A stretch of DNA of 64,000 nucleotides, taken from Helicobacter sp. MIT 21-1697. Its GTDB lineage: Bacteria > Campylobacterota > Campylobacteria > Campylobacterales > Helicobacteraceae. Location: the NCBI RefSeq assembly GCF_026241255.1, contig NZ_JAPHNC010000001.1:1-64000 (forward strand), given 5' to 3'. The position numbers and the translations under genes were made by a program. The notes under the pieces were generated by a model. The model ran no database searches, was not told the DNA's origin, and saw only the letters and a list, made by a program, of their open reading frames with translations. Below are positions 8,546 through 15,690 of the stretch, one piece after another; position 1 is the stretch's first letter, and every line of letters begins with the position of its first letter.

Positions 8546-8987
8546 AGTGCTTTATAAAAGTGTAGCACTAATTGCCATCATTGCGTTTATAGGTGGTGGG
8601 GTTGCATTTGTCCAAAATGTAGCATCTTTAGTAAGCTTTGAGGTAGGATTGTTAGGATTTTTATTTGTGGTGGCTAGTTCTTTTGTAACTTTGCTTAAGA
8701 GAGTAAGCACACAAAATACCCTTACATCAAGTGAAGATAAACATTTGCGACAAGCAGAGGAGACAAATAACGCACAAAATTCATCAAATTTTTCAACGCG
8801 TTTTGTGATTGGCGCACAGATGAGCTTGTCATTTTTGCGCATATTGAGCTATGCACTTTTTGCCCTTATGATTATCGGGTTATTTGAGTATCAACTTTTT
8901 GTGTTGGAGTGGTTTTTTGCAGGGTTGTGTATAGCGATGATACTCTGTGTAGTAATAGGCATATTTTATATATCAAAGAGCCGATGA
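8529..8987 (+). CDS. Hypothetical membrane protein with four predicted helices
   Basis: About 152 residues from the ATG at 8529; earlier ATGs at 8505, 8508 and 8514 are also possible, and none has a clear ribosome site. It overlaps the end of the AtpZ-like gene, which implies translational coupling. Four hydrophobic segments are visible: VALIAIIAFIGGGVAFVQ, EVGLLGFLFVVASSFVTLL, ILSYALFALMIIGLFEY, and FFAGLCIAMILCVVIGIFY, with a polar loop of about 45 residues between the second and third. I do not recognise the family. Its 3' end overlaps the convergent gene at 8973 by 15 bases. Confidence 0.6.
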   Translation: MENIIKVLYKSVALIAIIAFIGGGVAFVQNVASLVSFEVGLLGFLFVVASSFVTLLKRVSTQNTLTSSEDKHLRQAEETNNAQNSSNFSTRFVIGAQMSLSFLRILSYALFALMIIGLFEYQLFVLEWFFAGLCIAMILCVVIGIFYISKSR

Positions 8988-10100
8988 CTCTCTTTTAAAG
9001 TCTTTGAGCATATTTTTTGCCTCTATCAATGCCCCAAATACACCACTTTCTCCTAAAGCTAATCCTATACCTAGCATTATGGCTCGTAAATGTAGGGCTT
9101 CTTGCAAATGTGCTTTTTTCTGATGAACGCTTGTATTGCGGATTTTTTGGAGGCTTTTTATATGTTTTGGCAAACTGATATTGAGATAGAATCTAAGTGG
9201 ATTCCTATCAAATAAGCTATCAATCCGCTCTTTAATGAGATAATGGCTTAAAAGCATTGCATAAGTCCCAAGATTTGGCTTATTCTCAAATATATCTTTG
9301 AGCGTAAAGTTTATACCTTGCACTTTATATGGAATCTCCAAAATATCCTTATTCCTTGCACTCAAAATGCTAAAAAGTATTTTGGCAAACTCCCACATTT
9401 CTTGCTCAAAGCTGCGCGCATAAAAAATAATAATATGTGAGCAATCTGCACCATTTTCTTTATCTAATGTATATTTTTCTATCTCTAGTTCAGCTTTTGT
9501 CAAATCCTCTAATGTGCTTACAAGACAATGTTTTTCAAAGCGGTCTCCTAGATTGAAGTGAATAAGCCTTTTTTTCATTGCTACAAAATCACTGCTTTGT
9601 AATGCGTCAATATAATATGTTTTGGATTCTATAAAGTACTGCTCGGGTTTTTTGAGCTCTATGTGTAATGGATATTCGTAAGGATTGCCATAAATGGTAA
9701 AAGTGCGGTTATTGTATGCAGGTGTGGTGAAGTTTGCCAAATACACATCACGCACCTTAGCAAAATCTCCGCGCACCAATTCGCGCAAATCCTCTATGAT
9801 AAACCACAATTCAATATCAAGCTGTTGGTAATAATCTGGCGCAATGTGTGGATTCTCTAAGTTTGCACAAACGCGTGAAACTTGTGTAACAAAGAGATTC
9901 TCATAATCTGTGAGGAAAAGCTGTAAAGGACATATATAGTCATCAAGATGTGATGTTTGCTTAGAATCGGCATTGTTTGTGCGCAGTTTTGAGCGCACTT
10001 TGCCAAAGGCTACTTGCCCTTGCGATTTAAGAATCTCTAAATGCTTACCAATCACATTGGATTCGTAATAGGGATTGTAAAGAATGAGGTAGTTTTGCAT
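8973..10100 (-). CDS. Conserved hypothetical protein of Helicobacter
   Basis: A 375-residue cytoplasmic-looking protein. It starts with MQNYLILYNPYYESNVIGKH at the ATG at 10100, which has AAGGA at good distance; a longer frame to 10133 lacks a ribosome site. There is no signal peptide. The N-terminal 60 residues suggest an alpha/beta start; the middle holds many Tyr and acidic residues (CPLQLFLTDYENLFVTQ, ELWFIIEDLRELVRGDF), and the C-terminal third is basic and helical (LPKHIKSLQKIRNTSVHQKK, HLRAIMLGIGLALGESG). I believe a homologue lies near hemL in H. pylori, but this is from memory. No function can be assigned. Confidence 0.65.
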   Translation of the reverse strand: MQNYLILYNPYYESNVIGKHLEILKSQGQVAFGKVRSKLRTNNADSKQTSHLDDYICPLQLFLTDYENLFVTQVSRVCANLENPHIAPDYYQQLDIELWFIIEDLRELVRGDFAKVRDVYLANFTTPAYNNRTFTIYGNPYEYPLHIELKKPEQYFIESKTYYIDALQSSDFVAMKKRLIHFNLGDRFEKHCLVSTLEDLTKAELEIEKYTLDKENGADCSHIIIFYARSFEQEMWEFAKILFSILSARNKDILEIPYKVQGINFTLKDIFENKPNLGTYAMLLSHYLIKERIDSLFDRNPLRFYLNISLPKHIKSLQKIRNTSVHQKKAHLQEALHLRAIMLGIGLALGESGVFGALIEAKNMLKDFKRESSAL

Positions 10101-10184
10101 AGGGATTCCTTTACAATAAAATTGAGAATCCAACCGCAGAATGCAGAGATTCTGCAGTATTGTATCACTATTATGGATAATGCC

Positions 10185-11168
10185 TTAGACTATCCATTTA
10201 AAGAATTTCCCGAAGAAACTGCTTATAAACTTAACTCCTTTTTTTAAAACTACTTCTCCTAACATTTCTGCTACATCTGCTGCCACATTTTTTATTGTCT
10301 CTACAAGCGAATCCCAAAAAGATGATTCGTTTTGAGCACCACTTTTTCCCTTATAGACTCTTTCATTGGCGTTTTGATTAAGTATAACTACTTTGCGTGC
10401 TGGTAAGTCCTTACGAATATATGTAAATAGCTCATCTATATTGTATGATGGATAGTCTTTGTTTTTCTTTTCATTATAAAATCCTGCGCTGTAACAAACA
10501 ACTTCTGTATCAATGCCTGTTTCTTGTTTAATTCTCTTTTTAAATTCATTTTTTCTTTTTTCAATTTCTTCTTGAAGCTCATCATTTGGTTCTGGCGGTT
10601 CTTTGTCGTAGTTCATTCTCGCATCTGGGTCATTGCTTTTATCACATTTATTAAGGGCAATTAAGATTCGTTTCTGCCTATCATCTGGACTCATAACTTC
10701 TCCCACAGCTTTGATAGTAGAAAGAGTGCCTCCTAAATCGCGTGATGTAATATCAATAAGAACGAGTGCTAAATCAATGAGTGCATTACCTTTATCATTT
10801 TTTTCTTGTAGCAGATTTTGAATCTTGCGTTTATGTTGCTCGTCTTTTTGCCCATCGCCTAGCCCGGGACTATCGTATATGATGAGATTATCATTTATTT
10901 TGAATTCTTCTATATCCATAGTCATTGGCTTTGCACCTTCTCCAATCTCAGGCATATTTTTTTCTTCTTGAGGATTATTTGCTCTGAGGAGAGCTCTGAT
11001 AGTTGAACTTTTGCCAGAGCCAGAGCCACCTACTACAAGTATTCTAAGAGGATCTTCTCTGAACAACTTTTTCATTGCTTCTTGGATTATGGCAACATTC
11101 TCCTTACCAATCTCACTTCCCAAACCAGACCACAAAGCACCAATGCGTTGTCTTATTTCATTTTCCAT
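10185..11168 (-). CDS. YfjP/YeeP-like GTPase of an accessory cluster
   Basis: A 328-residue P-loop GTPase. Visible motifs: G1 GGSGSGKSS at 47-55, the G2 threonine probably in KPMTMDIEEF (80-89), G3 DSPGLGDG at 99-106, G4 NKCD at 173-176, and a possible G5 CYSAG further on. The C-terminal 40 residues (VVLKKGVKFISSFFGKFF) are amphipathic and basic, fit to bind a membrane. It resembles the predicted GTPases of E. coli prophage-like islands (YfjP, YeeP), whose role is unclear. The ATG at 11168 has GGAG six bases upstream. It is the last gene of a minus-strand set of small proteins that begins downstream of a WYL regulator. It has no link to ribosome-biogenesis genes here. Confidence 0.72.
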   Translation of the reverse strand: MENEIRQRIGALWSGLGSEIGKENVAIIQEAMKKLFREDPLRILVVGGSGSGKSSTIRALLRANNPQEEKNMPEIGEGAKPMTMDIEEFKINDNLIIYDSPGLGDGQKDEQHKRKIQNLLQEKNDKGNALIDLALVLIDITSRDLGGTLSTIKAVGEVMSPDDRQKRILIALNKCDKSNDPDARMNYDKEPPEPNDELQEEIEKRKNEFKKRIKQETGIDTEVVCYSAGFYNEKKNKDYPSYNIDELFTYIRKDLPARKVVILNQNANERVYKGKSGAQNESSFWDSLVETIKNVAADVAEMLGEVVLKKGVKFISSFFGKFFKWIV

Positions 11169-11259
11169 TTTTTCTCCTTTTGAGGTAAATTTTGTATTGC
11201 CCACAATAAAATGTGAGCACTATCAAACCTACTTCCTATGGCATTTTAATGCCACTCAT

Positions 11260-11856
11260 TTATCCATCATCGCCCCATTCACCATTTTTACAACTCTCTA
11301 GACTTTCTTTATCCTCTGTGATAACCTCGCAACGCACCATATCTCCAATAGCAATGTTGTTTTTATCTATGCCAATAGCATTTAAATCCAATGTATCAAA
11401 GTTGCTCTTAAGCCCACAAGCCTTACTCGCCCATATATCAAGCAGCATTTGTTGTCTTAGCATATGAATATCAACCCCTTGTTCGTTAGCCATTTTAATG
11501 AAAAAGGTTTGCGCCACTTTTTTGCAATACCAATTATCTAAGCCCGTATTTGCTAGGGAATGAAGTGTATGGACATATTCTTTAATAGCACTGCTTAATG
11601 CCCTCTCATCTTTATAGTCGCCTGATACATAGAGGTCTAAATCGCTTGAAAGCCTATAATTAAGCTCTGATTCGTCCTCAAGGGCATTTGTCCTTAATAA
11701 CAAATCAGCATACACTAAATTACAAATTTTAGCCCCTTTTGTCTCTAGGCATTTATTTGAGATTTTTTGTATATCCTTTTGCTTTAACTCCTCATCTGCA
11801 CCACAGATTGAGAGAAGCACAAAAGCTATCGCAAACACTTTGCATATATGTTTCAT
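11260..11856 (-). CDS. Hypothetical secreted cysteine-containing protein
   Basis: A 198-residue protein with a signal peptide (MKHICKVFAIAFVLLSICG, then ADEELKQ). The ATG at 11856 has GGAGG eight bases upstream. The mature part holds at least six cysteines (NKCLET, KICNLVYADLLL, NWYCKKVAQTF, SKACGLKSNF, MVRCEVITED, ESCKNGEWG), enough for three disulfides in the periplasm. The middle is acidic and helical. I know no family for it. It lies 91 bases upstream of the GTPase gene on the same strand. Confidence 0.55.
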   Translation of the reverse strand: MKHICKVFAIAFVLLSICGADEELKQKDIQKISNKCLETKGAKICNLVYADLLLRTNALEDESELNYRLSSDLDLYVSGDYKDERALSSAIKEYVHTLHSLANTGLDNWYCKKVAQTFFIKMANEQGVDIHMLRQQMLLDIWASKACGLKSNFDTLDLNAIGIDKNNIAIGDMVRCEVITEDKESLESCKNGEWGDDG

Positions 11857-11872
11857 AAGCAATGCCTCCTTT

Positions 11873-12064
11873 TTAAGAAAATAAATTTTTTATGTTTTTG
11901 CGCAGTATATCAAGCCCATTAGGAGCTTTTTTCTCACTCATTATTTGCCCACATTTTTGGCAAATGGGCATATCTTGTGGAGAAAGCGCATCGCTTTTGG
12001 GAGAGACAACTTTGCTTGTCCCACATTTTGTGCATATTGCTTTGTAGGGTTGTGGTTGTATCAT
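11873..12064 (-). CDS. Zinc-ribbon mini-protein
   Basis: A 63-residue protein with two CxxC knuckles, CTKCG at residues 11-15 and CQKCG at about 35-39, separated by a loop rich in Ser and Pro. This is the classic zinc-ribbon spacing. The tail NGLDILRKNIKNLFS is an amphipathic basic helix. The ATG at 12064 has AAGGA at good distance. It ends 16 bases before the secreted-protein gene. Such mini-proteins bind metal and often nucleic acid or a partner; the actual role is unknown. Confidence 0.6.
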   Translation of the reverse strand: MIQPQPYKAICTKCGTSKVVSPKSDALSPQDMPICQKCGQIMSEKKAPNGLDILRKNIKNLFS

Positions 12065-12123
12065 AGAGAATCCTTGTCTGCTAGTTTAATTTACTTATCT
12101 TTTTAGGCAAACTTGCGGTGAAC

Positions 12124-12327
12124 CTATCCTCCATTTTCTGCCTCCTGTATGCTTGTGATAAAGTAATACACTATCCCCACACACACGAGAAATACCCCAA
12201 GTGGAGGAATAGCTATGGCAAGTATCAATGCAAGCGCAACAAAAAGTATTTTTGCATTTGGCAAGCTTGAATGATAAAGCAAAAAGAGCAAAATCACTGC
12301 TATAACACCGAGTATGACGATACTCAT
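12124..12327 (-). CDS. Small protein with two membrane helices
   Basis: A 67-residue protein that is nearly all hydrophobic: VILGVIAVILLFLLYHSS, then ILFVALALILAIAIPPLGVF and VCVGIVYYFI, followed by a polar tail IQEAENGG. The ATG overlaps the TGA of the gene upstream by four bases, the sign of translational coupling. An overlapping frame at 12095-12331 is Cys-rich and was rejected. The family is unknown; size and layout fit a small inner-membrane subunit or a holin-like peptide, but that is a guess. Confidence 0.55.
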   Translation of the reverse strand: MSIVILGVIAVILLFLLYHSSLPNAKILFVALALILAIAIPPLGVFLVCVGIVYYFITSIQEAENGG

Positions 12328-12638
12328 ACAAAACTCTTTATGATTTGAGATATGTCTGCTTTTTTGTTTTGTGCCACGAAAAAGATAGAATCTAATACCT
12401 CTTCAAATTCTGCCCTATGGGTATCTCTATATGAGCCTATGAGGTTGATGATTGCTAGAATATGTTCTTGTTGTTCATCTTGTGTGTCCAATGCTTGCAA
12501 ATGTGGCTTTATTTTGAGCCATAAGCAAACCAAAGAAAACATTTTTCTTGCTTCCCAGATTCTAAAGCTTGAAGCTAAGCTAAAAATTGCTTTTATGAAC
12601 TCCAAAAGTCCCTCCTCACTCATATCTTTAAGATTCAT
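12324..12638 (-). CDS. Hypothetical small helical protein
   Basis: A 104-residue protein starting at the ATG at 12638 (MNLKDMSEEGLLEFIKAIF). It is predicted all-helical with a regular pattern of hydrophobic residues, and it has the motifs SSFRIWEARKMFSLVCLWLK and LAIINLIGSYRDTHR. There is no signal peptide. It could be a helical-bundle protein in the manner of TerB-like domains, but I see no diagnostic residues. It is coupled by a four-base overlap to the two-helix membrane protein downstream, so the two are probably made together. Confidence 0.5.
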   Translation of the reverse strand: MNLKDMSEEGLLEFIKAIFSLASSFRIWEARKMFSLVCLWLKIKPHLQALDTQDEQQEHILAIINLIGSYRDTHRAEFEEVLDSIFFVAQNKKADISQIIKSFV

Positions 12639-12652
12639 CAAGTTGCCTTAAT

Positions 12653-12871
12653 CTAGCGCTTACTTTTTGCTAACATATCAAGAATCGCATCTATATTTGA
12701 TTCGTATTCATCTAACGCACGACTAAGATTTTTCATCTCATCACTCCATTCATTATCATTGAGAGAATGTGCTTTATCCTCTTGAAGCTGCTTCCATTTT
12801 TGAAGCCATTGCGTTACTTTATTAACCGCTTCTTTGTCATTGTAATTTCCTTCAGCAATCCCTCCAACCAC
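12653..12871 (-). CDS. Hypothetical small helical protein, possibly part of a split gene
   Basis: A 72-residue frame starting at a GTG at 12871 (MVGGIAEGNYNDKEAVNKV). It has no Shine-Dalgarno sequence, and the frame is open upstream past the stop codon of the gene before it. It is helical with many Lys, Asp and Glu and carries TQWLQKWKQLQEDKAHSL. One extra A in the AAAA run near 12910 would join it to the 110-residue protein upstream, giving one protein of about 190 residues. It may be either a small gene started by coupling or the second half of a broken gene. Confidence 0.45.
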   Translation of the reverse strand: MVGGIAEGNYNDKEAVNKVTQWLQKWKQLQEDKAHSLNDNEWSDEMKNLSRALDEYESNIDAILDMLAKSKR

Positions 12872-12903
12872 ACTAAGAGCGTAAGCTGACTTGTCTGAAG
12901 GAT

Positions 12904-13236
12904 CTAAAATGAGCTTTTGGCTACAAACTTATCAATGGCATTAGAGCCCGCATCTACAATCTCACCCACACCTTCTAGCGTCTTAGTGATTTTTCCGCCA
13001 AGTATGGAATCTATCTTATCCAATGTGCTAAAGTCTGTATTTTCAATGTAGTCATCTACTTTTTTTGATACATTTTCCCATTCGCGTTCAATAGATTCAG
13101 CTAAATCCAAACCTTTTTCGCACATATAATCAGCGGTATTTATACAACCTGCTTCCTCTGCCTTAGAATCTAAAAACTTCTTTGCTGCCAAAGTGAATGC
13201 ACCAAGTGCGATTCCGCCTAATATTACCTTTTTCAT
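12904..13236 (-). CDS. Hypothetical protein with N-terminal membrane helix
   Basis: A 110-residue protein from the ATG at 13236 with AAGGAG seven bases upstream. Residues 1-18 (MKKVILGGIALGAFTLAAKK) form a single glycine-containing hydrophobic helix, either a signal anchor or an uncleaved signal. Then comes a part with two cysteines (EEAGCINTADYMCEKGL) and acidic helices (LAESIEREWENVSKKVDDY). The end GEIVDAGSNAIDKFVAKSSF is followed by TAG. It is the first gene of the small-protein set downstream of the WYL regulator, separated from it by 134 bases that hold two inverted repeats. Confidence 0.55.
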   Translation of the reverse strand: MKKVILGGIALGAFTLAAKKFLDSKAEEAGCINTADYMCEKGLDLAESIEREWENVSKKVDDYIENTDFSTLDKIDSILGGKITKTLEGVGEIVDAGSNAIDKFVAKSSF

Positions 13237-13271
13237 TATTGCTCCTTGAGAGTAAAATATTCGCTTTAAAA

Positions 13272-13312
13272 GCTTGTGTAATAATAAACAAGCCTTGCGA
13301 CACATAATGTCG
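13272..13312 (-). promoter_or_regulatory. Two adjacent inverted repeats in the leader of the small-protein cluster
   Basis: GCTTGT at 13272-13277 pairs with ACAAGC at 13288-13293 (loop of 10), and CGACA at 13298-13302 pairs with TGTCG at 13308-13312 (loop of 5). They lie in the 134-base gap between the WYL regulator and the first small gene, 36-76 bases upstream of that gene's start. They could be operator sites for the WYL protein or RNA hairpins. Confidence 0.35.
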
Positions 13313-13370
13313 TTTTGATACAAACAAGTGCAATATGTAAAATATATCAATGCTTGTGGCATTTGTAGAT

Positions 13371-14264
13371 TCATAGAATCTGCCTTTTAGCTTCTTGCAA
13401 GTAAGTTTTTAAGAGATTTTCAAGATGTGTTTGTAGCTCTTTTGGTTCTAAGATTCTCATTGCAGGTAGCCACATTTTTGCGAGATTAAGCACCTCATTT
13501 TTAAAGGTATAACTCATCTCAAATATCGCTCCACTTGCACTTGTGCGCAGTTGTTTGAGATTTTTTGGCATACCTTTGCGTGTGAAAAACTCTAGCGCAC
13601 TGCTGCATATATGAATAGTTGCTTTGTATGAGTGTTCATTGCGAAACTCTGCATTTTGAGAATCTATGAGGGCGAGGATTTTTCTATCTGGCTTAAATTG
13701 TGTATGGTTTTTGCGCAAAGAGTGTATTTTGCTTAATGCAAAATGCTTTAATTTATCTTTTTCCACAGCCAAAAGATACCAAATACCTTTAATATGGATA
13801 ATTTTGTAGGGTTCAACAAGTCGTGTTTTGCCTTTGTAGGTAAAGCTTATTTTATGTGCAGTAAGAATGGCTATACTTAAGTTTTCAAATGTATCATAAT
13901 CTGGCATTTGACGATTTGGTGGCGTGATAATAAAAGATTGAGTGATGTTAGGATTGAGCAAATCCACAATAAAATCAGCATCTAGCTTTGGATATAATGT
14001 TGTAAGTCCGCTTTGCTTGGCAAAATGCTTTATGTCTTTATAGTTAAGTTGCCCTAGCGCATAAGATTCTAATGTGTAAATTCCATTGGATTTAAGGATT
14101 GGTAGATGTTTGCACAACTTTTCCATATCGCGTTGTAGCGTGCGTAGGGAGACATTAAACTCTTCGCATAATGCTTTCAAATCTATACTTTGTCCATTTA
14201 AAAGGAGTTTGAAAATTTCAATAATACGAATGGAGATAGAATCTTTATTAGAGTCCCTTAACAT
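13371..14264 (-). CDS. WYL-domain transcriptional regulator
   Basis: A 297-residue regulator. Residues 10-50 form a DeoR/HTH_11-like helix-turn-helix (LKALCEEFNVSLRTLQRDMEKL, quoted in part). Residues 125-210 are a WYL domain, with the name-giving triad in GIWYLLAVEKD at 162-164 and the basic VEPYKIIHIKG before it. The C-terminal part (FEMSYTFKNEVLNLAKMWLP) is the WYL C-terminal extension. WYL proteins bind nucleic acids or other ligands and often control mobile or anti-phage loci. The ATG at 14264 has AAGG six bases upstream; a longer frame to 14345 would read through a T13 tract and is rejected. It heads the minus-strand accessory cluster. Confidence 0.82.
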   Translation of the reverse strand: MLRDSNKDSISIRIIEIFKLLLNGQSIDLKALCEEFNVSLRTLQRDMEKLCKHLPILKSNGIYTLESYALGQLNYKDIKHFAKQSGLTTLYPKLDADFIVDLLNPNITQSFIITPPNRQMPDYDTFENLSIAILTAHKISFTYKGKTRLVEPYKIIHIKGIWYLLAVEKDKLKHFALSKIHSLRKNHTQFKPDRKILALIDSQNAEFRNEHSYKATIHICSSALEFFTRKGMPKNLKQLRTSASGAIFEMSYTFKNEVLNLAKMWLPAMRILEPKELQTHLENLLKTYLQEAKRQIL

Positions 14265-14311
14265 TTTAAGCCTTGTTTCCTTGTTTGTTCTTGAGGAGGC
14301 AATGATAATAC

Positions 14312-14324
14312 AAAAAAAAAAAAA
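14312..14324 (-). repeat. T13 homopolymer upstream of the WYL regulator
   Basis: Thirteen A on the plus strand are thirteen T in the non-template strand of the regulator, 48-60 bases upstream of its start codon. In H. pylori, T-tracts in this position change promoter spacing or strength when their length varies. The tract also lies just upstream of the dapD promoter on the other strand. Confidence 0.6.
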
Positions 14325-14361
14325 CGAGTCAAGGTAAATAAGCAAATAAAATGTAAAGATT

Positions 14362-14367
14362 TATAAT
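14362..14367 (+). promoter_or_regulatory. -10 box of the dapD promoter
   Basis: TATAAT in the context GATTTATAATGTAG, 50 bases before the dapD start codon. There is no clear -35 box, as is usual in this genus. Confidence 0.55.
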
Positions 14368-14416
14368 GTAGAATATCAACTTGCATTTATATCATTTAAG
14401 GTATCAAGGAGAGTGT

Positions 14417-15625
14417 ATGAGTATTGAAAAATTTAAGTTATTTGTTGATGCATACCAAAAGTCAGCGGCATATAAAGAGCCGCTAGGTTTTGGTATTGCG
14501 CGTGTGGAGATTGGCAAAAAGTCAAAAGCTGTGCTGTGTGCAACTTATCCTACGATGAATTGGCAAGGAGAGAATCTTGGCACTTATGCAGTGTTATGTG
14601 AGAGCGCAAAAGTCGGGGAGAGTATAGCTCAAAGTGAGAATGAGGCAGTGTATGGCATTAATCAAGAATTTGTGCATAAGGCACTTGAGCTTTATGCTCC
14701 TTTTTTAAACGAGGCATTAAGTGATTCTCAAACGCACAAAAATATTCAAGTCATTTTAGAGCTTAAAAAACAAGCAAATAAAGGCAGATTGAAAACAAAA
14801 GGCGGCAGGGCTCGGTATAGATTCTGTGTGATTTATAAAGACGAAAAATGTGAAAGTGTAGAATCTGCTTACCTTAAGCTTTTGGCTTTGTCTTTGGGCA
14901 AAGCACCTTTGCGTTCCTTGCAGCTTGATGGCATTTTTGGATTGCTCCAAAATGTCGCGTGGAGTGGCAATAAACCTTATGAGTTAGAATGGCTAAGAGA
15001 AAATGAGATTGCTTTAAAAATGGAGGGTGAGTTTCCCCATATTGACTTTGTGGATAAATTCCCACGATACCTTATGCAGGTGATTCCACAATATGATAAT
15101 ATCCGCCTTTTAGATTCTGCCAAAACACGTTTTGGAGCGTATCTTGGCACAGGTGGTTATACGCAAATGCCCGGAGCAAGTTATGTGAATTTCAATGCTG
15201 GAGCAATGGGGGCTTGTATGAATGAAGGGCGCATTAGCTCAAGTGTTGTCGTGGGTGAGGGCACAGATGTAGGTGGAGGTGCGAGTATCTTAGGTGTGTT
15301 AAGCGGAGGAAATAGTGAGCCAATTAGTATTGGTAAAAATTGTCTTTTGGGTGTGAATAGCGCTACGGGCATTAGTTTAGGTGATGGGTGCATTGTTGAT
15401 GGAGGCATTGCTGTCCTTGCTGGCGGAGTGTTTCATATCGCACCTGAAGAAGCAGCAAAAATCGCCGAAATTAATGATACTTTTGTTGTGAAAGAAAGTA
15501 ATGTGTATAAAGGAAGAGAGCTTTCGGGCAAACACGGAATCCACTTCCGCTGCGATTCTCAAAGTGGCAAAATGATAGCCTTTAGGAGCAATAGAAAAAT
15601 TGAGCTTAACACAGCCTTGCATTAA
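14417..15625 (+). CDS. dapD: Tetrahydrodipicolinate N-succinyltransferase (long epsilonproteobacterial form)
   Basis: A 402-residue protein. It succinylates tetrahydrodipicolinate in the lysine/diaminopimelate route and so feeds cell-wall synthesis. The N-terminal 190 residues are specific to this longer DapD type. The C-terminal half has the left-handed beta-helix hexapeptide pattern with the key stretch GTGGYTQMPGASYVNFNAG, then EGTDVGGGASILGVLSGG, GKNCLLGVNSATGISLGDG and DGGIAVLAGG. The start is the ATG at 14417 with AAGGAG seven bases upstream; a frame 12 codons longer lacks a site. It has its own promoter and stands opposite the WYL regulator. Confidence 0.9.
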   Translation: MSIEKFKLFVDAYQKSAAYKEPLGFGIARVEIGKKSKAVLCATYPTMNWQGENLGTYAVLCESAKVGESIAQSENEAVYGINQEFVHKALELYAPFLNEALSDSQTHKNIQVILELKKQANKGRLKTKGGRARYRFCVIYKDEKCESVESAYLKLLALSLGKAPLRSLQLDGIFGLLQNVAWSGNKPYELEWLRENEIALKMEGEFPHIDFVDKFPRYLMQVIPQYDNIRLLDSAKTRFGAYLGTGGYTQMPGASYVNFNAGAMGACMNEGRISSSVVVGEGTDVGGGASILGVLSGGNSEPISIGKNCLLGVNSATGISLGDGCIVDGGIAVLAGGVFHIAPEEAAKIAEINDTFVVKESNVYKGRELSGKHGIHFRCDSQSGKMIAFRSNRKIELNTALH

Positions 15626-15690
15626 ATATGGTATTATATTTGCTTAAGGCTCTTTGCTTTTAAAGGCGAATTTATTACTTAGGATATGTG

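Noticed and set aside
12095-12331. A 78-residue Cys-rich ORF on the minus strand
   Set aside because: It overlaps the two-helix membrane protein in another frame. The latter has the four-base coupled start and a regular hydrophobic pattern.
12895-12930. Programmed -1 frameshift between the two small ORFs
   Set aside because: The AAAAG stretch does not form a proper slippery heptamer in the right phase, and I see no downstream stem. A base deletion or reinitiation explains it better.
13237-13374. N-terminal extension of the 110-residue protein to 13374
   Set aside because: The extension has no ribosome site and odd composition; AAGGAG stands before the ATG at 13236.
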